A stretch of 64,000 bases of DNA from Methanobacterium sp. UBA375 (GTDB taxonomy: Archaea; Methanobacteriota; Methanobacteria; Methanobacteriales; Methanobacteriaceae), in the NCBI GenBank assembly GCA_002495625.1, contig DAGC01000013.1, positions 124,001-188,000 of the forward strand. The letters run 5' to 3'. Below the pieces are notes generated by a model that made no database searches, was not told the DNA's origin, and saw only the letters and a list, made by a program, of their open reading frames with translations. Each line of letters starts with the position of its first letter. The stretch's first letter is position 1. Of this stretch, positions 9,427 to 20,104 are shown one piece after another. The translations under genes were made by a program, and so were the position numbers.

Positions 9427-9963
9427 TTAGACGTCTTTATCCTGTTCAGCTATGCAGATTCCACAAACAGCTCCAGGATTATCTTTCTGATTTTCCTTGA
9501 CTGGACAGTAATATGTACCATTTTCATATTTGATTTTAAACCCACCTGGAAAGGGCATTCCCACTGGATGAACTGGTTGGTCCCGTACAAATGTGGTGTA
9601 GATTGTGATGAGCCTATAGATTCTGAAAAAACGTAAATGCTGGGGATAATCGGTTTTTACCCGGGTTTCCTGGCTTTTTAAAGTTTTAAATGCTTTTTTA
9701 AGTTCACGGGTATCTACAAATCCCTGATAAGAGTTTTTATCCTCTCTTATTTTTTTGATGCCCAACAAGAAGGATTCAATGTATATCCGGTCATACTCTT
9801 TACGGTAGCTCGCCTGCACATATTTAGATTCCTCTTTTAGGTGGGAGCATGCGAACATTATATCTATAACATGTACTTTATCTGCTTCAGATTTCAACAC
9901 ATCCAGTAGTTTTTGTTTGGAAATATTTTCCGAAAGATCGAGGTCTTCAATTTTCATAGGCAC
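9427..9963 (-). CDS. DUF2115 (UPF0305) family protein
   Basis: A 178-residue soluble protein of the DUF2115 family, known mainly from methanogens and without an assigned function. The C-terminal half has the conserved HPVGMPFPGG segment and then YYCPVKENQ and AVCGICIAEQ. Three conserved cysteines there could bind a metal or cluster (inference). The N-terminal half is helical and charged. It lies 58 bp downstream of the MarR gene on the same strand, so the two may be co-transcribed. Confidence 0.72.
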   Translation of the reverse strand: MPMKIEDLDLSENISKQKLLDVLKSEADKVHVIDIMFACSHLKEESKYVQASYRKEYDRIYIESFLLGIKKIREDKNSYQGFVDTRELKKAFKTLKSQETRVKTDYPQHLRFFRIYRLITIYTTFVRDQPVHPVGMPFPGGFKIKYENGTYYCPVKENQKDNPGAVCGICIAEQDKDV

Positions 9964-10021
9964 ATGAACAATTATTTGTATACAAATAAATATTCTTGAA
10001 TGTATAAAATTTTCGGGTCAG

Positions 10022-10441
10022 CTAAAGCTCATCTAAAATTTTAAGAAACAACTGGAATTCTTCAGGGGATACTTTATCCCTAAATTCCTTATCCAGGTCC
10101 TGGGCAATGTCTATCATCTGGGGCTTTATTTCCTTTGATTTACGAGTTAAAGACACCAAAACTGATCGGCGGTCACATTGATCTCCCTTTCTTTTTATAA
10201 ACCCCCGTTTCTCCAGTCTGTCCAGAATTCCAGTAAGTGTGGCACCGTCCATATCCAAAATACGTGAGAGATCTTTAAATCTAACTTCCTCCTTATCCCA
10301 TAATGCACTGAGCACATAGAATTGAACGGGAGTGATGTTAAAAGAGGCTAATTTGCCTTCATAATATCGATGTATTTTACGCCTTACTTTGTTAAGTTTA
10401 AAACAGATGAATCTTTCAGGACCTTCAGTGTTATCTGCCAT
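10022..10441 (-). CDS. MarR family transcriptional regulator
   Basis: A 139-residue winged-helix protein. The middle part (VQFYVLSALWDKEEVRFKDL, then DGATLTGILDRLEKRGFIKRK, then DRRSVLVSLT) is the MarR helix-turn-helix and wing with the DRR tip. Helices at both ends make the dimer interface. Like most MarR proteins it probably represses nearby genes in response to a small ligand. An imperfect inverted repeat at 10476-10506, 35 bp upstream of its start, could be its own operator. Target genes cannot be read from the sequence. Confidence 0.85.
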   Translation of the reverse strand: MADNTEGPERFICFKLNKVRRKIHRYYEGKLASFNITPVQFYVLSALWDKEEVRFKDLSRILDMDGATLTGILDRLEKRGFIKRKGDQCDRRSVLVSLTRKSKEIKPQMIDIAQDLDKEFRDKVSPEEFQLFLKILDEL

Positions 10442-10475
10442 TTCAGACCCTCATCTTAAAAGATATACTTGATTT

Positions 10476-10506
10476 CCAAGAGATAAATCGTATCTTGACT
10501 CTTCGC
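10476..10506. repeat. left copy of an imperfect direct repeat bracketing the acylase gene
   Basis: This 31-bp stretch starts CCAAGAGATAAATCGTATCT and matches 12050-12077 with three substitutions and one 3-bp gap. It contains CAAGAGATA/TATCTTG, an imperfect inverted repeat. It may be a MarR operator or the footprint of an insertion. Confidence 0.4.
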
Positions 10507-10696
10507 TCACGTATAGTTATAGGTGCTAGATTTTATTATTTTTTTGGTGGTTTATTTGGCTTGTTTTCTTTGTTTTTGTATTTTATATTTCTTTGGTTTG
10601 TAGAAGTTATTAAACATTCCAAATATATTATTATTCATTAGTTATTAGTATCTACAAAAACATAATATGTAATATCATCTTTCATAAATGCCTAAA

Positions 10697-10706
10697 ATTT
10701 TATAAA
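10697..10706 (+). promoter_or_regulatory. TATA box of the acylase-family gene
   Basis: A TTTTATAAA element lies about 30 bp before the start codon, followed by a GGGTGGG ribosome binding site at about 10724-10730. The surrounding gap is T-rich and holds no other gene. Confidence 0.45.
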
Positions 10707-10735
10707 CACTTAAAATAATCAAAGGGTGGGAAAAA

Positions 10736-11950
10736 ATGTGTACAAGTATTTTTACTAAAACCAAAGATGATAAACATTTTTTAGCAAGAACAATGGATTT
10801 TTCGTTTCCTTTAGAGGGTAATCCTGTTTTTTTACCGAGAGATTATAGTTGGCATGTTTTAGATGGCAAAGAAATGACAAACAAGTATGCAATGCTTGGG
10901 ACTGGTCGAGGAATAGCTGGAAATTATATTTTTACTGATGGAATCAATGAACATGGACTCGCTATTGCAGAACTTTATTTACCTGGTGAAGCAGTTTATA
11001 ATAAAAAAGATATTAAAGGTAAAAATAATTTAGCCCCATGGGAGTTTTTGAATTGGGCTTTAGGAAATTATAAATCAATTAAAGATTTAAAAAAGGATCT
11101 AAAAAATATTAGGTTAATAGATAAGGAATTGCCTATATTGAATAAATCAATACCTCTGCATTTTATTTTTGCTGATTTGACTGGTTTTGCAGTGGTAATT
11201 GAGCCAAGTAGTGGTGAATTAAAGTTTAAAGAGAATCCTGTTGGTGTTATGACTAATACTCCCAATTTAGAATGGCACACACAAAATCTCAGAAATTACA
11301 TTCATGTTCAACCTAAGCAATTCGGTTTGAAAAAATATGGTGAATTTACTGCAACACCTTTTTCACAAGGAACTGGGACAACAGGTCTTCCTGGTGGATT
11401 TACCCCTTCTCAACGTTTTGTTCGTGCTGCTTTCTTTAAAGAATATATTAATGAAGCTATTGATGAAGAAGAAGGGGTTACTAATATATGGCAAATTTTA
11501 AATACCGTTCGTATTCCCAAAGGTGTGGTTATTGAAGATTCTGAAGGTGAGGATTATACTCAGTATTTAGCTGCGATGTGTTTGGAGAATAAGTCTTTCT
11601 ATTTTACTTCTTATGAGAATAACCAGATTACAAAAGCTGAATTAACAGATGAATTGATAGAAAATGGGGATATTGTTATATTTGAAGTTCCAAGGAATCA
11701 ATCGTATTACACTCCTAAAGGAACAATTGCTCAGGACAATGTAATTACTACGATAAGAGAGGTTATTGAACTTTTAGATGATATTAAAACCACTAAAAAA
11801 GGTCAAATTGAAGGGAAAAACAAGTATCTCTTAAAGAATGTTGATGATAAGTTTTTAATTGAAAATATTTCTAATATAAGAGCCTTGTTAGATGTCATTG
11901 GAAAAAATAAAGATCAGTTAAAACAGTTTGGAAAAAATAAAGAAGAATAA
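10736..11950 (+). CDS. choloylglycine hydrolase / penicillin V acylase family Ntn-hydrolase
   Basis: This hydrolyses amide bonds in the manner of bile salt hydrolase or penicillin V acylase, or N-acyl signals. The catalytic residues are all present: Cys2 (nucleophile after Met removal), Arg18, Asp21, Asn174 and Arg227. The position that is Asn82 in bile salt hydrolases is Tyr81 here (motif AELYLPG), as in characterised penicillin V acylases. That weakens a simple bile-salt call. The family core ends near residue 330. A further ~75-residue Lys-rich C-terminal tail, ending QFGKNKEE, is unusual. There is no signal peptide. The gene is visibly richer in A+T than its neighbours and is flanked by imperfect direct repeats, both consistent with acquisition from gut bacteria or other archaea. 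Confidence 0.85.
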   Translation: MCTSIFTKTKDDKHFLARTMDFSFPLEGNPVFLPRDYSWHVLDGKEMTNKYAMLGTGRGIAGNYIFTDGINEHGLAIAELYLPGEAVYNKKDIKGKNNLAPWEFLNWALGNYKSIKDLKKDLKNIRLIDKELPILNKSIPLHFIFADLTGFAVVIEPSSGELKFKENPVGVMTNTPNLEWHTQNLRNYIHVQPKQFGLKKYGEFTATPFSQGTGTTGLPGGFTPSQRFVRAAFFKEYINEAIDEEEGVTNIWQILNTVRIPKGVVIEDSEGEDYTQYLAAMCLENKSFYFTSYENNQITKAELTDELIENGDIVIFEVPRNQSYYTPKGTIAQDNVITTIREVIELLDDIKTTKKGQIEGKNKYLLKNVDDKFLIENISNIRALLDVIGKNKDQLKQFGKNKEE

Positions 11951-12049
11951 TAAAAATTTTATTAAACTTAATTTAAATTTTTATCATTCTTTAATTATTA
12001 TATTCTTTTTAGCTTTATCCATTTCTCCTTCCAAAAACAGCTAAAATAT

Positions 12050-12077
12050 CCAAGAGATGAATCTCTTAACTCTTTGC
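12050..12077. repeat. right copy of the direct repeat bracketing the acylase gene
   Basis: This 28-bp stretch begins CCAAGAGATGAATCTCTTAA and contains a perfect hairpin, AAGAGAT-GA-ATCTCTT (12052-12067). It matches 10476-10506. The rest of the gap 11951-12162 is AT-rich, with two A-runs each preceded by TAGTA (12121-12155). Confidence 0.4.
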
Positions 12078-12162
12078 CATGATATAATTTATGTTGATTT
12101 AAAAAATAGAAATTTTTAGGTAGTAAAAAAAAAATTCCACCTAGTAAAAAAAAAAATTCAAC

Positions 12163-13359
12163 TTATTTTAGCTGGAATGCTCCTTCTGGACAGGCAGGTA
12201 TGCACTGCTCACATAGGGTACAGAAACCTTTGAGAGGTACTTTTTCACCGGACTCGAGTTTAAGCATGTTGAATGGACATACTTCAACACAGTCCCCGCA
12301 TTCGTTGCATTTGGAAGGAGTAAATTCAATCCTCTTCCGTTTGACTCTCTCTCCATCGATTTCTTTTTCTATGTCCACTAATTTCAGAGCACCTTCAGGA
12401 CAGGCGGTTGCACATGCTCCGCATCTGGTACACATGTACAGTGATCCGTCGGCTTCTCTTATGGCATCAGTGGGGCAGACCTTTATGCATTCGCCTACCA
12501 TCTTACATTTATCTGCATCGTAGACCAGTCCTTCTTCAGATGACGGTTTAGCAGGACCTAATTCTATATCCCAGTCTATGGCTTCAACAGGACACATCTG
12601 TGCACATAAACCACAGTATGTGCATATTTCTGGAAGTTCCACGGTTAAGTTGGATGGTTTTTCTGCTATAAAGTCACCAGGACATGTTTCGACACATATG
12701 TTACATCCTATACATGTGTCTTCGTCTAATGCAAATGCTTTTACTTCTTTGGAGCGTTTTGTTGGTTTTTGACCAGATATGACTACTGCATCCCAAGGAC
12801 AGGTTTGTGCACATACTCCACAGTAGGTACATGTGTCTTCATCAATTTCGATGACTCCACCGGGCTCGTCGAGAGTAATCGCATCAACAGGACATTCATC
12901 TACACACAATCCACAACCTACACAGTCGCCGATGTATATAGGTCCGGTTATTACTTCCTCTTTAACTGCCGGTTCTTTAACACCTTCAATTCCGATTACA
13001 TCTACCGGGCATACGTTCACGCATTGTTCACACATTACACAGTAACCTTCTAACGGTACTTTGCTCATTTTGTCCTTATCCAGTTTCATAATCTGGGGAG
13101 GGCAAACCTCTACACAATCACCGCATTCATCGCATAGGGAAGGGTTGAAAACTATTCTGGTTTCCAATTTTCCTTCGGGACCAACCGCCACTTCACCGGT
13201 TTTTAGTGCGCCTTGAGGGCAGACCTCCACACATTTAGGCTCGCCTGAACACAGGTCACAGTAGATTACATCTTCTGGTGATACGGCTATAGCGGCTGTG
13301 GGACAGGTACCCTGGCATGCGCCACATCTGATGCAGCCTTCTTTGTTGACTACTATCAT
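12163..13359 (-). CDS. mvhB: polyferredoxin MvhB of the F420-non-reducing hydrogenase operon
   Basis: A 398-residue electron carrier with twelve four-cysteine cluster motifs in a row, arranged as six tandem two-cluster ferredoxin units. The ninth motif (CKMVGECIKVCP) lacks the second cysteine, which is Val here, and the second motif has an enlarged spacing (CDLCSGEPKC). It is the last gene of the operon, 17 bp after mvhA. In Methanobacteriales it is thought to take electrons from the Mvh hydrogenase or its heterodisulfide reductase partner. Its exact partner is not settled. Confidence 0.95.
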   Translation of the reverse strand: MIVVNKEGCIRCGACQGTCPTAAIAVSPEDVIYCDLCSGEPKCVEVCPQGALKTGEVAVGPEGKLETRIVFNPSLCDECGDCVEVCPPQIMKLDKDKMSKVPLEGYCVMCEQCVNVCPVDVIGIEGVKEPAVKEEVITGPIYIGDCVGCGLCVDECPVDAITLDEPGGVIEIDEDTCTYCGVCAQTCPWDAVVISGQKPTKRSKEVKAFALDEDTCIGCNICVETCPGDFIAEKPSNLTVELPEICTYCGLCAQMCPVEAIDWDIELGPAKPSSEEGLVYDADKCKMVGECIKVCPTDAIREADGSLYMCTRCGACATACPEGALKLVDIEKEIDGERVKRKRIEFTPSKCNECGDCVEVCPFNMLKLESGEKVPLKGFCTLCEQCIPACPEGAFQLK

Positions 13360-13376
13360 TTTTTATCACCTTACGG

Positions 13377-15731
<2,355 letters not shown>

Positions 15732-15743
15732 AATTATTCACCT

Positions 15744-16172
15744 CTATGCTTCTACTGCTAGCTGTTCTTTGAGTGGTGATGGGCCAAGACCTCTGATTCT
15801 GTTCACCATCATCTTCACAGTTTCTGCGAATTTCTCTCCTTCTGATGCAGATATCCAGTCGTGGTGGATTCTTTCTCTTCCAATTCCTATTTCATCTGCC
15901 AGTTTGTAAATCAATCTCATTCTTCTGTCTAACTTGTAGTTTCCAGCGTCGTAGTGACAGTCACCATGGTGACATCCGGCTACGATTACACCGTCGGCTC
16001 CTTCTCGGAATGCCTTGAAAATAAATTGTGGTTCAATACGTCCAGAGCACATTACTCTTATTACACGGACGTTTGGAGGATATTGCATCCTTGCAGTACC
16101 AGCGGTGTCTGCTCCTCCGTAGGAGCACCAGTTACAACAAAACATAACTAGTTTTATATCATCCTCAGCCAT
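15744..16172 (-). CDS. mvhD: hydrogenase delta subunit MvhD
   Basis: A 142-residue [2Fe-2S] protein that links MvhAG to heterodisulfide reductase HdrA. Conserved cysteines are at 12, 13, 16 and 42 and in GCHHGDC (67, 72). No in-frame TGA is used, so this is the cysteine form rather than a selenoprotein. It is the first gene of mvhDGAB and has an AAGGAGG ribosome binding site just before the ATG. A symmetrical element at 16197-16217 lies in its promoter. Confidence 0.95.
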   Translation of the reverse strand: MAEDDIKLVMFCCNWCSYGGADTAGTARMQYPPNVRVIRVMCSGRIEPQFIFKAFREGADGVIVAGCHHGDCHYDAGNYKLDRRMRLIYKLADEIGIGRERIHHDWISASEGEKFAETVKMMVNRIRGLGPSPLKEQLAVEA

Positions 16173-16196
16173 AGAGTTTCCTCCTTATTTTATTAG

Positions 16197-16236
16197 ATGT
16201 ACCAAATTAGAGTACATTAGTATATGGATATAAAAA
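16197..16236 (-). promoter_or_regulatory. mvh promoter with inverted repeat
   Basis: ATGTAC (16197-16202) and GTACAT (16212-16217) form an inverted repeat with a nine-base spacer, 25-45 bp before mvhD. A TATA-like TTTTATATCC on the minus strand lies at about 16226-16236, which would put the symmetric element near the transcription start. Binding there would block transcription. The remaining gap to 16390 is AT-rich without a gene. Confidence 0.4.
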
Positions 16237-16390
16237 TAGCTAATATATAGGTTACTTATAAAACAAATTCGAAAAGGTTATATATTTGAATATGGATCGG
16301 GGTTTTTGTAATACTGAATGAACGATAAAAAGTGGCAGGTCGCATTGGTTTGTTCATCATTTTTCTATTTGTATACTATTCATGATTTTT

Positions 16391-16867
16391 CTATTCGTAA
16401 TTTTCTCTCCATATCTCCATTATTTTAAGAACCTTTGCATCCAACTTTTCTATGGATTCCTGGGGAAGTTTTTCCCTACCTTCCTCATGAGCCTTTTTAT
16501 TTCTCTCTTTAAACCTGTAAACTTCTCTTATAAGTTCTAAAGATAAAATCTGGTAACTATCTTTAAAATAGAGTAGCGTTCTTTTGACATTTACCAGTGG
16601 GACATATAAATAGCCCAAGTTACCCCGATCGGCAAATAAATCCTCTTCACCATATTCATCTAACATATCAGCAATGAAACTAAATCCAGATAACCGGAAA
16701 GCCTCTGCATAAACCTTGGAAAGTTCTCCCCCTTCATCTAAAAGATTTTCTAATCTCTCGAGCTCCTTAAGTTTTTTGTCGATTAACTTAACCAGATTAT
16801 CTTCTTGAGTATGTATCTTCTTGAAATCTTTACCATTACCGATGTTATGTGGTTCTTTTTCCATCAT
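16391..16867 (-). CDS. unrecognised helical protein (158 aa)
   Basis: I do not recognise a family. The protein is highly charged and mostly helical: an N-terminal stretch KLIDKKLKELERLENLLDEG with heptad-like leucines, a middle part rich in Tyr and Leu, and a C-terminal EKLDAKVLKIMEIWRENYE. There are no cysteines in the chosen form and no signal peptide or membrane segment. The start is set at the first of two adjacent ATGs with an AAGGA six bases upstream. The frame is open 22 codons further, but that stretch is Asn/Tyr-rich and lacks a binding site. It stands alone between mvh and suf. Confidence 0.6.
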   Translation of the reverse strand: MMEKEPHNIGNGKDFKKIHTQEDNLVKLIDKKLKELERLENLLDEGGELSKVYAEAFRLSGFSFIADMLDEYGEEDLFADRGNLGYLYVPLVNVKRTLLYFKDSYQILSLELIREVYRFKERNKKAHEEGREKLPQESIEKLDAKVLKIMEIWRENYE

Positions 16868-17163
16868 ATCCAATCCTTCATTTGTGGTAAGACAGTTTTT
16901 AGTATGTAAATAGTAAAATAAATAATTATGCATATTAAAATTTATAAAAAATATATACCCGCCAGTTTAGAAAAAATTAAGGACATTTTAGCAATTCATT
17001 TTATTTTAAGACCACTTAATTCCTTGAAAGCTTTGAATGTTGGCTTAAGATTTATCTTATTGTTAAAATTATTTATCCGCATAATGTACATAATATTAAT
17101 GTAAAATTTTATTTCACAAGGTATGATATTAAAAATTTGGTCAAAAGATGGTGGTGGTTGAAA

Positions 17164-17922
17164 TTGCTCCTTGAAATAACAGATTTAGCCGTAGAAGTAG
17201 ATGAAAAAGAGATTTTAAGTGACATCGATTTGTACATAGATGAAGGCGAAACCCACGTACTTTTAGGGCCTAATGGGTCGGGTAAAAGTACACTATTTAT
17301 GAGTATACTGGGTTTTCCCAAATACAATATAACCAGGGGAGAGATCATCTTCAAGGGAGAAGACATCACCCACCTGGGCACCACAGAAAGGGTTAAAATG
17401 GGAATAGGTGTTAGTTTCCAGAACCCCCCGGCAATAAGAGGTGTAAAACTAATGGACCTCCTGAAAATCGAACATCATGAAGATGTTAAGGAGGAGTTAA
17501 GTCCGGAGATGACGGAACAGGCGAGTAAACTTAAATTTGATGAAAGATTCCTGGAAAGAGATGTGAATCTGGGCTTTTCCGGCGGTGAAGTTAAAAGATC
17601 AGAAATATTACAACTTCTGGCCCAGAAACCCGACTTCATCATGTTTGATGAACCCGACTCCGGAGTGGATATCGAAAATGTGGAACTTCTGGCAGAGGAG
17701 ATAAACACTCTACTGGATAAAGATAAGAAGCCAGGATTAAGAAAGAATTCCGGTTTACTCATCACCCATTTAGGATATATCCTGAACTTCGTCACCGCAG
17801 ACACCGCCCACGTGCTAATGGATGGCAGGATAGCCTGTTCAGGCAATCCCGATGAAATTTTAGAAGATGTTAGGAAAGAAGGATTCAAAGGATGTGTTGA
17901 ATGTTGCAAACTGATACACTGA
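17164..17922 (+). CDS. sufC: SufC-type Fe-S cluster assembly ATPase
   Basis: A soluble ABC-type ATPase that powers the SufB scaffold in Fe-S cluster assembly. Walker A is GPNGSGKST. The signature is FSGGEVKRSE and Walker B is MFDEPDSGVDIEN, both in the SufC-specific form with DSG after DEP. The start is taken as TTG at 17164, preceded by a GGTGGTGG ribosome binding site; TTG at 17158 is nearly as good, and the frame stays open to 17137. Its 3' end overlaps sufB by 22 bases. Confidence 0.88.
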   Translation: MLLEITDLAVEVDEKEILSDIDLYIDEGETHVLLGPNGSGKSTLFMSILGFPKYNITRGEIIFKGEDITHLGTTERVKMGIGVSFQNPPAIRGVKLMDLLKIEHHEDVKEELSPEMTEQASKLKFDERFLERDVNLGFSGGEVKRSEILQLLAQKPDFIMFDEPDSGVDIENVELLAEEINTLLDKDKKPGLRKNSGLLITHLGYILNFVTADTAHVLMDGRIACSGNPDEILEDVRKEGFKGCVECCKLIH

Positions 17923-19127
17923 AGAAAAGGGCTCTTAAGGCCAGAGAAAAGAAAGCTGCGCTGGGTGAAGATATAGAGCTGGAAGAATTTGAAAAGGAAG
18001 AACCCGGCGAACACGAAGAGTTAGAAACCCTGGAAGAACTTCCAGAAAAGTACAAAAAAGATGTCCTTAACGTAGGGGTTGAACCAAGCGGGACCGGTAG
18101 ATCAGGTACATTTCTGCAGATCGACCAGTCAGGAGTCTGCACCAACTGCCAGTCAGAATCCATAGAACTCATGAACATGAAAGACGCATTAAAAAAACAC
18201 GACTGGTTAAATGATTACATGTGGAAAGCAGTGGCGGTGGATGCTGATAAATATACCGCTGAAACGGCTTTAAGAGAATCAGGTGGCTATTTTATCAGAT
18301 CCTTACCTAATTCTAAAGAAATATTCCCAATCCAGGCCTGTATGTTCATTGGAGGGGCGGATGTAGCCCAGACAGTTCACAACATAATCATCGCCGAGGA
18401 AAATTCAGAACTACACATCATAACTGGTTGTACTACCGGATCTGACATTCAGAGAGCCCTTCATGTAGGGGTTTCAGAGTTCTACCTTAAGAAAGGTGCG
18501 AAGATCACCTTTACCATGGTACATAACTGGGCAGAGCAGGTGGAGGTGCGGCCCCGTACCGGTGTGATCCTGGGGGATGACACCACTTACATCAGCAACT
18601 ACATCCTGACCAGTCCAGTCCGTACCATCCAGACCTACCCTACAGCTTACTGTCAGGGGGAAAATTCCAGAGCAGTGTTCCAGTCAATCTTAAGTGGTAA
18701 GAAGGATTCCGTCCTGGACACCGGTTCCCGTACCATACTTACCGGAAGGAATTCCAGTACCGAAATGGTTACTCGGGCCGTGTCCAATGATGAATCACAG
18801 ATCTATACCAGGGGACACCTAGCAGGCCAATCACAGGAAGTGAAAGGACACCTGGAGTGTATGGGGCTGGTTTTATCAGATGATTCCATGATCTATTCGG
18901 TACCTGAACTGGAAGGTAGTGCTACCAACCTGGAACTGTCCCACGAAGCTGCGGTTGGTAAGATCGCCGAAGAAGAAGTTCAGTACCTGATGTCCCGTGG
19001 TTTAACTGAAGATGAAGCTGCTTCCATGATTGTCAGAGGATTCCTGAGTATGGATATAACTGGCCTTCCACCGGAACTTGCGGCAGAGACCAAGAAGATG
19101 CTAGATCTGAGTTTACAGGGTATGTAA
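17901..19127 (+). CDS. sufB: SufB/SufD family Fe-S cluster assembly scaffold
   Basis: A 408-residue scaffold protein that partners SufC. The N-terminal ~50 residues are charged and helical (EELEEFEKEEPGEHEELETL). Then comes a Cys pair in GVCTNCQSE, and the long right-handed beta-helix follows, ending SMDITGLPPELAAETKKM. Only one SufB/D homologue is present, giving the two-gene SufBC system common in methanogens. This is the simplest known Suf set and lacks SufS and SufE. The ATG lies inside sufC, so translation is probably coupled. Confidence 0.9.
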   Translation: MLQTDTLKKRALKAREKKAALGEDIELEEFEKEEPGEHEELETLEELPEKYKKDVLNVGVEPSGTGRSGTFLQIDQSGVCTNCQSESIELMNMKDALKKHDWLNDYMWKAVAVDADKYTAETALRESGGYFIRSLPNSKEIFPIQACMFIGGADVAQTVHNIIIAEENSELHIITGCTTGSDIQRALHVGVSEFYLKKGAKITFTMVHNWAEQVEVRPRTGVILGDDTTYISNYILTSPVRTIQTYPTAYCQGENSRAVFQSILSGKKDSVLDTGSRTILTGRNSSTEMVTRAVSNDESQIYTRGHLAGQSQEVKGHLECMGLVLSDDSMIYSVPELEGSATNLELSHEAAVGKIAEEEVQYLMSRGLTEDEAASMIVRGFLSMDITGLPPELAAETKKMLDLSLQGM

Positions 19128-19180
19128 TCCCCCATTTTATATTTTTTTGTATATAAAAAAATTTACAAGAGGTGTATTTG

Positions 19181-19678
19181 ATGTACTTAAATGGTGAAGC
19201 GTTGGTTGGCGAAGGAAATGAAGTAGCACATATAGATTTGTTGATTGGAGATAAATCAGGCCCTGTTGGGCAGGCCTTTGCAAATGCATTGACTAATCAG
19301 GTGGAAAAGCACACCCCACTTTTTGCAGTCATCGCCCCTAACCTGGTTTGTAAACCCATAACCATGATAGTGCCTAAGGTCAGTATCCGGGGAATGGAGG
19401 ATGCTGTGCGTAATTTTGGACCGGCCCAGAAATCTGTGGCCATGGCCGTGGCAGACTGTGTGGAGGAAGGCACCATCCCAGAAGGTGACGTGGAGGACCT
19501 GTGTATCATCGTCGGTGTTTTCATCCACCCGGCTGCAGAAGACAACGATAAAATTTACCGCTACAACTACGAGGCAACCAAATTAGCAATAAGAAGGGCT
19601 ATGAACCAGGAGCCACCTATAAAAGAGATTCTGGATAAGAAAGACAGTGCTGAGCATCCATTTTATGTGCAAAAATGA
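19181..19678 (+). CDS. fae: formaldehyde-activating enzyme family protein (Fae)
   Basis: A 165-residue protein that condenses formaldehyde with tetrahydromethanopterin, or in archaea an Fae homologue of similar fold. The N-terminal GEALVGEGNEVAHIDLLIGDKSGPVG, with His17, is the family hallmark and is followed by the HTPLFAVIAPNL and KPITMIVPKV segments. It matches the stand-alone form of about 165-170 residues rather than the Fae-Hps fusion. The ATG at 19181 follows a GAGGTG site; an in-frame GTG nine bases upstream overlaps that site and is less likely. It stands alone, 53 bp after sufB. Confidence 0.9.
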   Translation: MYLNGEALVGEGNEVAHIDLLIGDKSGPVGQAFANALTNQVEKHTPLFAVIAPNLVCKPITMIVPKVSIRGMEDAVRNFGPAQKSVAMAVADCVEEGTIPEGDVEDLCIIVGVFIHPAAEDNDKIYRYNYEATKLAIRRAMNQEPPIKEILDKKDSAEHPFYVQK

Positions 19679-19679
19679 G

Positions 19680-19715
19680 TAGTCCTGCGTAAGATTGAAT
19701 AGTCCTGTGTAAGAT
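19680..19715. repeat. 20-bp-period tandem repeat after fae
   Basis: TAGTCCTGCGTAAGAT (19680-19695) recurs with one change at 19700-19715, separated by TGAA. It directly follows the fae stop codon. No hairpin or gene is seen here, and the function is unknown. Confidence 0.5.
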
Positions 19716-19823
19716 GAACAAATCATCTATTATACTATTTTTTTATCAAAAAATCGCTAATTTTAGAGGAAACAGTTTAAATAAGTAAAAAATAGTGTAT
19801 TTAATTAAAAAGGAAGAATTTTT

Positions 19824-20093
19824 TTATTCGGTGATGATTATGAACTCACCGACTTTTTCCACTTTTCCGAAGGGAACCAGTAAAGTGTCTCCTTTCTTTT
19901 TAGCGCCTTTGACGTTGACGTTTCGGCCTTTGTCTACCCTGATAACTACGTCTGTTATTTTACCGGTTTTACCGTTGATTATTAGTTCATCGAGTTCACC
20001 GAGTATTCTTGCGTTGTTTGTAGCTACCTGGTATCCCTTTATTTCACTCCAGACCTTCTCTTCCCCTTTGATTAATTTCCGTTCTTCAACCAC
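19824..20093 (-). CDS. PRC-barrel domain protein
   Basis: An 89-residue protein built from one PRC-barrel: VWSEIKGYQVATNNARILGELDE, then GKTGKITDVVIRVDKG, then DTLLVPFGKVEKVGEFIII. These small barrels occur widely in euryarchaea, and some act in RNA metabolism or cell division (CdvA/CdpB-type), but no role can be assigned here. It lies 11 bp downstream of cobY on the same strand, so it is probably co-transcribed. Confidence 0.8.
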   Translation of the reverse strand: MVEERKLIKGEEKVWSEIKGYQVATNNARILGELDELIINGKTGKITDVVIRVDKGRNVNVKGAKKKGDTLLVPFGKVEKVGEFIIITE

Positions 20094-20104
20094 TTATATC
20101 ACCC

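Noticed and set aside
12118..12160. Two A-runs with TAGTA/TTC flanks after the acylase gene
   Set aside because: Short and low-complexity; they may act as T-rich or A-rich termination signals but show no hairpin and no repeat array.
16391..16933. Longer 180-residue reading of the unrecognised protein before suf
   Set aside because: The extra 22 N-terminal codons are AT-rich, lack a ribosome binding site, and the AAGGA before the internal ATG pair fits better.
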